Shown one piece after another: positions 1 to 10,539 of a stretch of DNA of 64,000 nt; positions within the stretch are counted from its first letter, which is position 1, and each line of letters begins with the position of its first letter. Under the pieces are notes generated by a model. It saw only the letters and a program-made list of their open reading frames with translations. It ran no database searches and was not told the DNA's origin. The stretch comes from Diphasiastrum complanatum (taxonomy: Eukaryota; Streptophyta; Lycopodiopsida; Lycopodiales; Lycopodiaceae), in NCBI GenBank assembly GCA_029204225.1, contig CM055101.1, positions 7,154,373-7,218,372 on the forward strand, written 5' to 3'. The translations under genes and the position numbers were made by a program.

Positions 1-76
1 CTATGAAGGATCCACGACTGCTGCAGAAATCAACAAAGTGATTGGAGATGTATTCTCCCCCCCTGTCAGTTCGAAT

Positions 77-532
77 CTATTTTCTTTCAGTCCATTTTTC
101 AGCCCAGTTTACATATTCTACAAGCTTATCAGGAACTTCAGACTTGTTGTGAATAAAATATATGGCGCCAAACTTGCTGAAGTCATCAATGAAGGTGATG
201 TAATATCGTGAGCCTCCCACAGAGAGTACATCAAAATGTCCAGAGATGTCGGAATGTATTAGTTCTAGGAGCTCTGTTGCTCTAAATAAATCCTTGGTGA
301 AGGGTGTTCGTAACATCCTGCCTTTGTTGCATGCATCATAGGGTATCAAATTTGTATCTTTAATGCTTACTCCTGTGAATGTGCCATTCTGACTTGTTTT
401 GTATAGCGCCGTTGGGTTCATGTGGCATAGTCTTTTATGCCACATGAAGTCAATTGATTCATGGGTTTGATGAGCTTGCTTTGTTGGTAGACATACTGTA
501 GCACAGGCATCCCAAAGGGGACCGGGAACCAC
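77..532 (-). pseudogene. Copia integrase fragment (truncated)
   Basis: Minus-strand frame with the Copia gag-pre-integrase/integrase signature. It has a WHKRLCHMN zinc-binding start, then LIHSDISG (first catalytic Asp) and YITFIDDFSKFG. It breaks off after about 150 residues, before the second Asp and the Glu. The first ~28 codons lie in the neighbouring repeat that starts at 497, so real homology probably begins near 450. The sequence differs from elements 1-6 here and represents another Copia lineage. It is a dead fragment with no visible LTR or promoter. Confidence 0.8.
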
Positions 533-915
533 GACTTAGCTTTCCTTCTTTCAACTCTTGCCATACGAATCCACTTGACATACAAGCAGCCAACTCGCCA
601 ACAATGATCAAACTTAACCAACTTGAAGTTCAAAAATCAACATTGAGTTCCAACTTGGCACCATGCCAGATCGGGGGCTTCGATGTGGGTGACTTCCCTC
701 CAAGCAAGCCGCCCGACAAACTTAACTAACTCGAAGCTTCGTTACAAACGAGTAACATCCATTCCAAGCAAGTCATATGACTTACATCAGACCTAACCAA
801 CTCAAAGCTTCATCATGAGCGCTGAAAGCCAACCTGGTGCCACGCCAAACTGGACAACCATAAACAGGTAACTTCCACCCAAGCAAGCCATCCAAACTCA
901 GCCGACAGGTTAGAG
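497..915 (-). repeat. LTR-like repeat H, copy 1
   Basis: Starts TGTAGCACAGGCATCCCAAA and matches 9917-10335 almost throughout (shared phrases include CCACTTGATATACAAG-type text, CCAAGCAAGC and AAGCTTCGTTACAAACGAG). The copies part at GGTTAGAGCC. At the right copy a primer-site-like sequence sits directly outside the TG end, so I read H as a minus-strand LTR and this copy as the matching LTR at the far end of the same element. The outer limit is not defined. Confidence 0.55.
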
Positions 916-2440
916 CCTTTTATCATTGATCGCCCACTTTATGGTCCACTTCGTGCCTTCTTGCTTCTGCACCTTGATTTCTCTCCTTGTCCCAGCCTGA
1001 TCTTAATCCTTTTTCTTTTGGCTCTTTAAGGTAGGCAAAAATTGAGTACTCCGCAATTCACCTCTCACTTAGCTTGAAGTAGCTATCTTTGAATCAACCC
1101 AAATATAACCATTGACCTTGTGGAGATCCAAGGGGTCGCACTAGTTTGATCTGCATACGAACTATCTCTTCCCGTTTGTTTGAAGCACCGTGTCTGTCGC
1201 ACAAAACTTGACTTTCACAATTCCATCATTGGTCAGTTGCCTCACAGTCAAAACAAGAAGTGTATATCTAGCTTGGCTTCAAGTAGCTCTCTTTGAATCA
1301 GACACATGCACCCAGAGTTTGCACTAGTCCGATTTCAATACGAACTATCCCTTGGCGTCCGTTCGAAGTGCCAAGTCTCTCATGAAAGAATCAACTTTCA
1401 CAGTTCTTTTGTTAAACAACTATTTTACACCTAACACAAGTTAGCATACTCATTGTCTCCTCATCATTATTGGTCCAGAGAAAAGCCTATAACAAGCTTT
1501 TCTTTTTCACAACAAAAACTTGTCAACTTATTAGGTTCAAAGCTCACCAGTCTCCTCGTGTGAGTATGGCTAGGTCACCTTGAATTTGCCCCCATTTTGA
1601 TCAACTTTCATTCAAAATTTGCACCAAGCGAGGGGTGTGTGTGATGATAGTTCCCCTCCACTTATAAAATCAGCTGACCGGACTTAGAGTAGAGTTCTCT
1701 GATAAAAGCCTTTCCAACACTTTGCTTTCCATCTGCTAGGATTATGGCTTGATCTAACTTGTTGCCAATCTCTGAAGAGGATCCTAGTCTTTCCCCTTTG
1801 AGGAAAAACTCAACTGACACTGGATATCACCCATGCTCAGTCAGGTTCAGTTTCGAAGGTAGCCATCCCAAATGAAGACTAACTGTTCCATAGAAGATCT
1901 CCCCTGAAATTGTCCTTTTCAACTTTTGACTTCCTGCTTGTATCTGGCAGGCGTTGTCACAAATGAAACTAACCCAAGAAACAGACTAGCCATCCATCAT
2001 TTGCAAACATTCAGTCATTTCATTGCTGTTCACGTGTGAGTACTTGAACTGCGAATCCGTCCCACAAATTCGGTAGTCCTCTTTGTTTAATAGTATCAGC
2101 CTTCAAAAGAAAGGTTCCTTCTCGAGCCATCAGCTCCTTGTGTCACAAGCAATCATGCAAACCAGGCAAAGCACGAGTACTAGGACTCACCATGAATACA
2201 TACAAGCAAGACACTCAGGCAAGTTTACTAACAAGTAAGAAAGACAAGGTCCCCCTTTGAGATAGCCCTGCCAAAGGACCTTTGCCTAGCCGCACCCATA
2301 CAGATCGATCATAGAATCAGCCTACAGAGAACACCCATCCAACTATCCGTGTTTTCACCATTAAGCAGCACATTGCCTCAGTCATGCCCCACCAACTCTG
2401 GTCAATAGTTCTTATAGCTAAACGATCTGCAGCTATCTTG
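916..2440. other. Anonymous repetitive stretch with local duplication
   Basis: No coding frame is recognisable. About 130 bp at 1071-1200 recurs imperfectly at 1271-1400: both contain a phrase like CAAGTAGCT.TCTTTGAATCA and then ACGAACTATC.CTT, followed by GTTCGAAG and a GTCTCT.. end. The rest (1410-2440) is moderately rich in CAAGC- and CTTGAAG-type text resembling repeat H, and may be the body of that element. Confidence 0.4.
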
Positions 2441-2449
2441 TGTTAAAAT

Positions 2450-3660
2450 TGGAAAAAGCTAACTTGATCAAATCTTGTAAATACCATTATGACTAGTACA
2501 TATCATCATTAGACATGTGTGGAGCCTGTTCCCACGTGTGAAATAAATGCATTTATCATTTAGATGAGTCATATAGGTTGTACATACCATTTCATTTGAG
2601 ATCTAGTGGCTAAAATGGCCAAAATCTAGTTTTCTAGCTATATATTAGAGGAGTTCTAAATCCAAAAAAGACCCCTTGTAAAGATTCTTTTTATATTTTT
2701 TCTCAATTTTTTCTTACACATGGACCAATCAAAACACTCAAATTTGAAATCTATGTAATGTATTTTGAGTCCACATTTTGATTCCACACTAAAAATGACA
2801 TAACATTTTAGTGGTAAGTCCGTATTTAGCGGAGTTTGGTGTATTGGAAAGCGCTCAACAAGGGCTTTCCAATGATATGTTGCATGACATACTTCTAAGC
2901 TACAATCAAAAAGTTATAGCAAGTCAAAAGTATTAGTGTTATAATATTTTGATAATATAAACTACATCTTGCACGAATTTTTAAATGGTCTTTTTGGAGC
3001 TCAAAACTGCCCTAATGTGCCACTTGGCATCACTTTATTGGTAGGAAAAGCTATTCTATATGGGTAGGAGTGATCTCACACGTGTGTAGGACTTCCCACA
3101 TGTGTGAAAATATAAGTAGTAGGTGAGATCCAACTTGTAGTAGAGATTTGTGCAAGTCCCTATAAATAAGAAAAATTGCCTAAAATCAAGGGAAGTGGCT
3201 ATAAGTTAGGAAACTTGGTCCATGTGCCATATTGATGATTATTGGTGGATCCTTTGATGAGTAGGCACTCTCACACATGCCAAATCAGCTGAGTAAGCAT
3301 CAACTCTTGTGTATATATAGTGGCTCATTTGGCCATAATTGAAATGGAATCTAAATCTTGGTTTTGGAGCAATTCTACTCTATTTCTATTTGTCTTGTGT
3401 TTTATGCATTGATTGGGTTCTAAGCTTAGTATAATTTATTCTCAGCCTGTTGTCCATACTCTGATAGGTTTTCACACACGTGAAACCAGCAAGTACAAGT
3501 TTTGATCAATAATGATTGTTCTTGTTAGATTTATTCATCTAGATTTGATCTAAATGCTATCTAATCTTGTGTAGATTGATAGGTTGATCTAATCTAACAC
3601 CCAATCACACTTGTGGATATGATTTAGATCCATTCTTGGTCTTTTTTGCTGCACTTTGAC
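2450..3660 (+). repeat. LTR fragment, Copia family C (interrupted by MITE)
   Basis: Shares its downstream half with 52860-53345 and, inverted, with 31084-31915: a TATATATAG TATA box, GGCCATAAT, the run CTTGGTTTTGGAGC and its variants, CTGATAGG, a cacgtg-bearing palindrome, AGCAAGTACAA, TTGTTAGATTT and CCATTCTTGGTC. Two CACGTG palindromes (3077-3086, 3477-3482) lie inside. A 373-bp inverted-repeat element is inserted near its start. No coding region of the family is left beside it, so it is a solo or truncated LTR. Confidence 0.55.
2644..3016. mobile_element. MITE, copy 1
   Basis: Starts ATTAGAGGAGTTCTAAATCC and ends with a degraded inverse copy (AAAACTGCCCTAAT). The same 363-370 bp sequence occurs in opposite orientation at 28245-28607, where both terminal inverted repeats are better kept. 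The interior holds a cross-copy conserved stretch around GGAAAGC.CTCAACAAGGGC and an AT-rich middle. There is no coding frame. A clear target duplication was not found. Confidence 0.7.
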
Positions 3661-4041
3661 ATCCCGCATTGACAGCTAACCACCCGTGCTTTACACCCAA
3701 ATTCGAACAACATCTCTATATCAATGGTTAACTCGTACAGTTCGAATATGTCGTCCCGCACCCCAGAAGGCACAAACCATGCTTACACCAACCTAATGGC
3801 AGCACACTGCTTCATCTGTCCTACGTGAAGACAACGACAAGCTCGACCGTGAAAACTGACCGTGCTTACACCTCAAGGGCAGCACCTTGACTCATCAAGT
3901 CCCCCGTTCTGTCGACCACCCTGACCGTGGACGGACCCATGCTTACACTGTGGGCAGCACCTTGCACAACAGTTGTCCTGATGAATCCCAAACAATGGCC
4001 ATTTCCGTGAGATCTGCATAGCTGACCAACCAGTCGGCTTT
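3661..4041. other. Noncoding stretch with three degenerate repeats and a primer-site-like end
   Basis: Three spaced copies of a phrase of the form ATGCTTACAC..GGCAGCAC occur near 3778, 3862 and 3930. The right end reads GGCTTTGATAC, which continues across element 1 to CA at 9913. Rejoined and read on the minus strand it gives TGGTATCAAAGCC, 12 of 13 bases of a Copia primer binding site. This fits the 5' untranslated region of the element whose LTR is repeat H. Confidence 0.5.
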
Positions 4042-4046
4042 GATAC
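4042..4046 (+). other. Target site duplication of element 1, left copy (GATAC)
   Basis: GATAC directly precedes the TGTGAA start of the 5' LTR. The identical GATAC at 9908-9912 directly follows the TTCACA end of the 3' LTR, which proves integrase-mediated insertion at both tested ends. Confidence 0.95.
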
Positions 4047-4699
4047 TGTGAAAAATTGTCAACTAGTAGTATTTTCCTAACTTGAGATTTTGTAGGCCTA
4101 TGGCCAAATAAAAGTTAGAGATAGGTTCATACATGTATGTAGAGGCCCAAAGTATGTGTACACTACTTTTGAGGTCACATTAATTAGAGGAGGTCGAGTG
4201 TGGAGCTCTTCTATTGGCTCATAATTTGGTGCATTCCTATTTGACCAAATTTCTAGGTAGATGGGTGAATCCTATTGGACCCCAATTTTAGCCTATCATA
4301 AGACAAGTGGCCAAGAGGCACTATGGCTGCTATAAATAGCCATCTCCACGAGTATGTACATATCTCATTTTCATTCTATTGAATGAATGTTATGCTCTTT
4401 GAAGATCCATCTTCTTCTCTCTCACTTTTTTGTTCATATCTTGCATTCTAGCCACTAGAATTGTGATTTCTTTGTTGCTATGGCTTCACACGTGTGAAAT
4501 GCAGGTTGTAGGCTCTGAAGTACGGACAGGGACAGCAAGTTTCTGTTTGTGGAAGCTTATGATCAGATCTTGATGTTTAGTTGATGTTTAGTATGCTTAA
4601 CATCACAATTTCTATCATTTTTTCAATCTAGATGTGCATAACTTCCATGGCCAAGATCTTTATGAAACTTTAGCATCTTTTGGATCTGAGTTTTTCACA
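4047..4699 (+). repeat. Element 1 5' LTR
   Basis: Begins TGTGAAAAATTG and ends GTTTTTCACA, so the tips form a perfect 9-bp inverted repeat (TGTGAAAAA / TTTTTCACA). It contains a TATA box at 4331 and the palindrome TTCACACGTGTGAA at 4485-4498, about 150 bp downstream of the TATA box and therefore in the transcribed part. Confidence 0.96.
4331..4338 (+). promoter_or_regulatory. TATA box of element 1 LTR
   Basis: TATAAATA in the context GCTGCTATAAATAGCC, 285 bp into the LTR, where U3 normally ends. Transcription would start about 25-35 bp downstream, near 4360-4370. The second copy lies at 9539-9546. Confidence 0.7.
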
Positions 4700-4711
4700 T
4701 GGTATCAGAGC
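4700..4711 (+). other. Primer binding site, element 1
   Basis: TGGTATCAGAGC immediately follows the LTR. This is the standard plant Copia site complementary to the 3' end of initiator methionine tRNA. Confidence 0.95.
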
Positions 4712-5308
4712 ATTAGGCGGCCAAATGTGCAGGTTTTGCCAGATTTAGAAGAGATTTGTGGGCGAGTTTGCTTTTGTAGCATTCCAATCAAGTTTCTAGC
4801 TAAAAATCTTGTTGATTTATGTGTAGAAATTGGATCTTTGTGATCAAAACATCATTTGTATGCATTTCAATTGAAGTAGGGCGAATTCCCTCTGTACTTA
4901 TCAGAATAAGGAGACAAAATTTGTTTTGGAAAGAGGGAGATGCAAGATCCAACAAGATCCTATTAGTTTTCCATTCTAGCATATAGTTTTTTGATTCAAT
5001 TTCTTGCTTCTTCATGTCAAAAACTTCAAAATTGATGTAACCCTCTGATTTTCAGTTTGCTGAATGATTCAAGAGTGTATTTCAATCTTAGGAGTGAGGG
5101 AAAAGCAAGTATATTGAGGTTTGGTCTTGGTTTGATCAAGAAATCATAAAACTAGTGGCTAAAATTGAGGAAAAAGTGAGGAAAAGAGAGAAAAAGTAAG
5201 GTTTTAGGTTCCAAATCTTTGTGATTTCTTCTTGTGTTTCATTTGTTGATTCAAGAGAGTGCTTAGTGCATTGGAACAGGTCAAAGATCAGAGATCAATC
5301 ATTGCAAC

Positions 5309-8300
5309 ATGGCTACAAATGGAGGCTACATGTTGGAAAGCAATGATAGGCTTACCTCCCTCAACTATTCTACTTGGAAAGTAAGGATGGAGTCTTTGCT
5401 TGAGATGAATGAGTTGATGGATATTGTTGTAGGTGTGGAGGAGAGACCTTTGGCACCTCAAGAACAATTGAGGTATGACAAGAGGGCAAAGAAAGCCCTT
5501 CACATGATCAAGATGAATGTGACAAATGAGCTTATCAAAGAGGTTGGTAAGTGCACATCATCTAGTGAAGCTTGGGAAGCCTTGAAGAAGGTTTATGAAT
5601 CCAAGTCTACTTCTAGAGTGTTGACTTTAAGAAGGCAAATCTTTTCTTGTATGCAAAAGAAGAGTGAGAGTGGACATGCTTTTGTTTTGAGAGTTAAAGC
5701 ATTGAATGATGAGTTAGCATGCATTAATGATGGCATAAATAATGAGGAGCTTGTTCAAGTGATTCTCAATGGCTTGTTGGATGATCATGCTAATCTTGTT
5801 CAAAGTTATGCTATCCAAAAATGTTTACCAAGTGTTGGAGACTTGCAAGAGGTCTTGTTGGCTGAAGAATTCAGGTTGCAAGCAAGAGTGGGAGCATCTT
5901 CTACATCTCAAGGAAGAGAAGAGGAGGCAATGTTCTCTAAAGGCAAGTTCAAGGGCAAAGGTAAAAGCAATTGGTCTAAAGGGCAAGACCAAGGTGAGCA
6001 CTCTACTTTTGGCAAAAAGAAGGATAGATCTAAGCTAAAATGTTTCTATTGTGGAGTCAAAGGGCATTTTGCTAGTGATTGTTTCAAGAAAAAGAGGGAT
6101 CAAGGGGAAAAGCAAACCAATCTAACTATTGATGAGGGTGGGGATGAGCTTCTTTCAAATGATGCTTTTGTTATGTCATCTTGCTTGTTGGCTAATCATG
6201 GAGACATTGATCCTTGGTGGATTGATAGTGGAGCCACTTCTCATATGACATATCATAAAGAGTATTTTTCATCTTTAATGGCATTTGATGGTGATAGGAA
6301 GGTAATCTATACCGCAAATGATGGTGAGTGTACAATCAAGGGGATTGGCACAATTCCTATTTCACTTTCTACAAATAGGAATATAGAATTGAAAGATGTT
6401 TTGCTCATTCCATCCATTACCAAGAACTTACTTAGTGTAAGCCAAATGCTTGACAAAGGATTCAAAGTTGAGTTTGATGGTGATGCTTGCTTGATCAAAA
6501 AGGGGTGTAGTATCATTGCAAAAGGGAAAAGGCAAGGGAAATTGTTCAAGCTTGATGCATGTGTTGTTGCTAACCAAGTTGGATGCATGGCAAATGAACA
6601 AATGTCAATTCAAGAGGTATGGCATAAAAGGATGGGACATCTCAACTACAAGGCCTTGGAGGTAATAGCCAAAAAGGAGGTAGTAAGGGGACTTCCCAAG
6701 TCTCTTACTTGCTTGAATCATGTTTGTGAAGAATGTGCTTTGTCTAAATCACATAGATTGCCATATACTAGATCTATATCTAGATCTAAGATGCCTTTTT
6801 CTCTCTTGCATTCGGATATTCATGGTGTTACTACAATTAGCAATGGAGGTGCTAAGATGTATGTAACTTTCATTGATGATTTTAGTAGATTTTGTTGGGT
6901 TTATCTACTAAAGAGCAAGGATGAGGTGTTTGATGTGTTTGTCAAGTTCAAAGTTGCTATTGAGACTCAATTTACAACCAAAATCAAATGCTTGAGGAGC
7001 GACAATGGTGGTGAATACATTTCTAACAAATTCAAAGCCTTTTGCGATGAGCATGGGATCAAGAGGGAGTACACATGTCCAAGAACACCACAACAAAATG
7101 GAGTGGCCGAGAGGAAGAATAGAACCTTGTGTGAGAGTGCAAAGGCAATGAGATTGAATGCTAATCTTCCTAAACCTTTTTGGAGTGATGCTTTGTTGTG
7201 TGCAAATTTCCTATGCAATAGATGGCCAAGTGTTGTATTGGAAGGAAAAACCCCTTTTGAAGCTTTGTTTGGTATGAAGCCTAATGTCAAGTTTCTAAGA
7301 ACTTTTGGATGCATTTGCTACTTCAACATTACTCTTGATGATAGAACTAAGGAGGATCCATCTTCAAGAAAGGGCATTTTTGTTGGTTATAGTGAAGTAA
7401 GCAAAGCATATAGGATTTATGTTCCTTCAATCAAGAAAGTGTTCACAAGTAGGGATGTCATTTTTGATGAAAGTAACATTCCAAAAGTTGTTTCAAGTGA
7501 TGATGGTGTTGTTGCAACTAATGTGCTTGATGACAATGGAGTTGATGACACATTGGATGTGGATGTTGAAGAAGCCTCTTCAAGTCAAATTCCAAGGAGA
7601 ACTCCAAGGCATAAAGTGAAACCCTCAAGGCTCACTTATGATGGCAAAGGTAAGCAAGTGGTGGATGGATCCAACTATGCTTTCCTAACTTCTTTTGATG
7701 TACCTTCATGTGTAGATGAAGCAAGGCAAAAAGAGGAATGGATCCAAGCAATGGATCTTGAGTTTGAAGCACTTATGAAGAACAACACATGGAGATTGGT
7801 GGAGCTTCCAAAGGGCAAAAGTGCAATTGGATGCAAATGGATCTTCAAGGTAAAGACAAATCAAGATGGATCTATCAACAAGTTCAAGGCAAGGTTGGTG
7901 GCTAAAGGTTATGCTCAAGAGCATGGCATTGACTATGAGGAAACCTTTGCACCCGTGGCAAAGATGGTGAGCATAAGAGTAATCATTTCCCTTGCAACTC
8001 TTTATGGATGGGATCTTTGGCAATTAGACATTTCTAATGCTTTCTTGAATGGTGATCTTGAAGAGGAAGTCTACATGGAGCAACCCGAGAGCTATGTTTC
8101 TCATAGCAAGCCTAATCATGTGTGTTTTCTACAAAAAAGTTTGTATGGTCTTAAGCAAGCACCAAGGAGTTGGTATGCTAGGCTTAACTCTTTTCTACTT
8201 TCTCAAAACTTCACTATGAGTGAGTATGATCATTCACTTTACTTTAGAATTAGTGCTAATGATGTTACAATACTTCTAATTTATGTGGATGACATTATTT

Positions 8301-9259
8301 TAAGTGGAGGGAACAAGGAAGATATAGAAGATATCAAGAAAGCACTAAAAAAGGAATTTGAAGTGCATGATCTTGGTCTTTTGAGCTATATCTTAGGAAT
8401 AGAAGTAATTAGAACTTCTCAAATCACTTTTATTTCACAAGAGAAGTATGCTATTTCTATTCTCAATAGATTTCATATGGTAGATGCAAATCCTATTGAT
8501 ACACCTATGGAATCACATGTAAAGCTAACTATAAGAGGTAATGAAAGATCCTTCGAGGACATTACTCTCTATAGGAAGCTAATAGGTTCTCTTATATATC
8601 TAACCATCACAAGACCTGATTTATCTTATTGTGTTGGTAGATTAAGCCAATTCATGCAAGATCCTAGCATAGAACATTGGAAACTAGGAAAGAGGATCTT
8701 GAGATACATCTCGGGAACAAAAGATTTTGGCATTGTTTATAGAGGATCATCACCTAACTTATTTGGTTTTTCAGATTCAGATTTTGCAGGAGACCTTATG
8801 GATAGAAAATCCATAAATGCACATGCTATTTTCATAGGTGATGGAGCTATCTCATGGATGTCGAAGAAACAAGCAACTATATCACTTTCTTCTAGTGAGG
8901 CCGAGTACAAAGCTTTGACATCATGCACAAAGGAGATGGTGTGGATCAAGAGGATGATTATGGAGCTTCATTTGCTGGATTTTTCAGAGAGTCCAATCAT
9001 CTTTTGTGACAACCTTTCAGCCCAAAGTCTAGCAAGCAATCCGGTTTTCCATGCAAGGAGCAAACATATCGAGGTGGCTTACCATTTTGTGAGAGAACAA
9101 GTGTTGGCAAAAGAGATCAAGCTTGAACATGTCCCATCAAAGGAATGTGTGGCTGATATCTTTACCAAAGCATTGGGAAAGGACTTATTTTTCAAGCATA
9201 GAACAAGTCTTGGTGTACTTTCTAAATCTATGCTAAAACTAGTTGAAGAGGGAGTGTGA
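5309..9259 (+). CDS. Copia gag-pol polyprotein, intact (1316 aa)
   Basis: A single frame encodes all retrotransposition proteins. Gag (UBN2-like) is at about residues 1-235, with a CCHC zinc knuckle C245-x2-C248-x4-H253-x4-C258 for RNA binding. The aspartic protease has D306-S-G-A. The integrase zinc site uses H439, H444, C473 and C476, and its catalytic triad is D503, D565 and E601 (35 residues between the last two). The reverse transcriptase has D907 in QLDISNAF and YVDD at 992-995. RNase H follows from about residue 1155 (FSDSDFAGD, SSSEAEYKAL). The length is normal for plant Copia. The start ATG follows GCAAC, a context shared with element 4. The TGA stop falls in the first bases of the 3' LTR, and the last codons (Val-Glu-Glu-Gly) are the polypurine tract. 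No stop or frameshift was seen, so it is probably functional. Confidence 0.97.
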   Translation: MATNGGYMLESNDRLTSLNYSTWKVRMESLLEMNELMDIVVGVEERPLAPQEQLRYDKRAKKALHMIKMNVTNELIKEVGKCTSSSEAWEALKKVYESKSTSRVLTLRRQIFSCMQKKSESGHAFVLRVKALNDELACINDGINNEELVQVILNGLLDDHANLVQSYAIQKCLPSVGDLQEVLLAEEFRLQARVGASSTSQGREEEAMFSKGKFKGKGKSNWSKGQDQGEHSTFGKKKDRSKLKCFYCGVKGHFASDCFKKKRDQGEKQTNLTIDEGGDELLSNDAFVMSSCLLANHGDIDPWWIDSGATSHMTYHKEYFSSLMAFDGDRKVIYTANDGECTIKGIGTIPISLSTNRNIELKDVLLIPSITKNLLSVSQMLDKGFKVEFDGDACLIKKGCSIIAKGKRQGKLFKLDACVVANQVGCMANEQMSIQEVWHKRMGHLNYKALEVIAKKEVVRGLPKSLTCLNHVCEECALSKSHRLPYTRSISRSKMPFSLLHSDIHGVTTISNGGAKMYVTFIDDFSRFCWVYLLKSKDEVFDVFVKFKVAIETQFTTKIKCLRSDNGGEYISNKFKAFCDEHGIKREYTCPRTPQQNGVAERKNRTLCESAKAMRLNANLPKPFWSDALLCANFLCNRWPSVVLEGKTPFEALFGMKPNVKFLRTFGCICYFNITLDDRTKEDPSSRKGIFVGYSEVSKAYRIYVPSIKKVFTSRDVIFDESNIPKVVSSDDGVVATNVLDDNGVDDTLDVDVEEASSSQIPRRTPRHKVKPSRLTYDGKGKQVVDGSNYAFLTSFDVPSCVDEARQKEEWIQAMDLEFEALMKNNTWRLVELPKGKSAIGCKWIFKVKTNQDGSINKFKARLVAKGYAQEHGIDYEETFAPVAKMVSIRVIISLATLYGWDLWQLDISNAFLNGDLEEEVYMEQPESYVSHSKPNHVCFLQKSLYGLKQAPRSWYARLNSFLLSQNFTMSEYDHSLYFRISANDVTILLIYVDDIILSGGNKEDIEDIKKALKKEFEVHDLGLLSYILGIEVIRTSQITFISQEKYAISILNRFHMVDANPIDTPMESHVKLTIRGNERSFEDITLYRKLIGSLIYLTITRPDLSYCVGRLSQFMQDPSIEHWKLGKRILRYISGTKDFGIVYRGSSPNLFGFSDSDFAGDLMDRKSINAHAIFIGDGAISWMSKKQATISLSSSEAEYKALTSCTKEMVWIKRMIMELHLLDFSESPIIFCDNLSAQSLASNPVFHARSKHIEVAYHFVREQVLAKEIKLEHVPSKECVADIFTKALGKDLFFKHRTSLGVLSKSMLKLVEEGV
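9242..9254 (+). other. Polypurine tract, element 1
   Basis: GTTGAAGAGGGAG directly upstream of the 3' LTR. It is the expected plus-strand DNA primer and also codes the polyprotein C-terminus. Practically the same tract occurs in element 4 (45192-45204) and element 5 (55732-55744). Confidence 0.85.
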
Positions 9260-9907
9260 AAAATTGTCAACTAGTAGTATTTTCCTAACTTGAGATTTTG
9301 TAGGCCTATGGCCAAATAAAAGTTAGAGATAGGTTCATACATGTATGTAGAGGCCCAAAGTATGTGTACACTACTTTTGAGGTCACATTAATTAGAGGAG
9401 GTCGAGTGTGGAGCTCTTCTATTGGCTCATAATTTGGTGCATTCCTATTTGACCAAATTTCTAGGTAGATGGGTGAATCCTATTGGACCCCAATTTTAGC
9501 CTATCATAAGACAAGTGGCCAAGAGGCACTATGGCTGCTATAAATAGCCATCTCCACGAGTATGTACATATCTCATTTTCATTCTATTGAATGAATGTTA
9601 TGCTCTTTGAAGATCCATCTTCTTCTCTCTCACTTTTTTGTTCATATCTTGCATTCTAGCCACTAGAATTGTGATTTCTTTGTTGCTATGGCTTCACACG
9701 TGTGAAATGCAGGTTGTAGGCTCTGAAGTACGGACAGGGACAACAAGTTTCTGTTTGTGGAAGCTTATGATCAGATCTTGATGTTTAGTTGATGTTTAGT
9801 ATGCTTAACATCACAATTTCTATCATTTTTTCAATCTAGATGTGCATAACTTCCATGGCCAAGATCTTTATGAAACTTTAGCATCTTTTGGATCTGAGTT
9901 TTTCACA
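9255..9907 (+). repeat. Element 1 3' LTR
   Basis: 653 bp, identical to the 5' LTR except for one base near 9745. It carries the palindrome copy TTCACACGTGTGAA at 9693-9706. GATAC follows directly. Confidence 0.96.
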
Positions 9908-9916
9908 GATACCACA

Positions 9917-10335
9917 TGTAATGCAGGCATCCCAAAGGGTACCGGGAACCATGACTTAGCTTCTCGACTTTCAACTCTTGCCGTCCGAACCCACTTGATA
10001 TACAAGTAGCCAACTCACCAATAATGATCAAACTTAACCAACTTGAAGTTCAGAAACCAACATTGAGTTCCAACCTGGCGCCATGCCAGATTGGAGGTCC
10101 CGATGTAGGTGACTTCCCTCCAAGCAAGCCGCCTGACATACATCAAACTCAACTAACTCGAAGCTTCGTTACAAACGAGTAACATCCATTCCAAGCAAGT
10201 CGTCTAACTTAACCAACTCAAAGCTTTGTTACGAGCGTTGAAAGCCAATCTAGTGCCACACTAGATTGGAAAGCCATAAACAGGTAGCTTCCACCCAAGC
10301 AAGCCATCCAAACTCAACCGATAGGTTAGAGCCCG
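9917..10335 (-). repeat. LTR-like repeat H, copy 2
   Basis: Starts TGTAATGCAGGCATCCCAAA and matches 497-915. Its TG end lies two bases from the reconstituted primer-site-like sequence split by element 1, so this would be the 5' LTR of a minus-strand element. The sequence from 10336 to 10534 is not shared with copy 1; it holds two GACCGAATGGT-type repeats (10422, 10460) and no gene. Confidence 0.55.
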
Positions 10336-10539
10336 TTCCCCAAGAGCTTAACCCATTCACGTTCATGCAAGGAACACTCAGGACCACAAGCCGTGACAGA
10401 TATGAAGACAACCAGTTTTGGGACCGAATGGTTCCGACAGTATACCATTGACATCTCGGACCGAATGGTCCTAACGACATACTGCTAGCGTCCTGGGATA
10501 CGACCCTCAGCTAAGTGCTAGATCAAAAATATTTGAAGT

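Larger units (their letters stand above)
4047..9907 (+). mobile_element. Element 1: full-length Ty1/Copia retrotransposon
   Basis: A 5861-bp element with two 653-bp LTRs, a 5-bp target duplication, an initiator-Met-type primer site, a leader of about 600 bp, one uninterrupted gag-pol frame of 1316 codons, a polypurine tract and an intact 3' LTR. In my base-by-base reading the LTRs differ at a single site (near 4534 g versus 9745 a), so the insertion is very recent. All catalytic motifs are present (see the CDS). It inserted into the primer site of an older minus-strand element (repeat H). It is the only visibly autonomous element in the window. Confidence 0.97.

Noticed and set aside
4700-4711. 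Possible tRNA gene at TGGTATCAGAGC sites
   Set aside because: Only the complement of the tRNA 3' end is present next to an LTR; no cloverleaf can be formed.
7706-8023. Minus-strand frame of 105 codons within element 1
   Set aside because: It is an antisense shadow of the conserved RT coding region.
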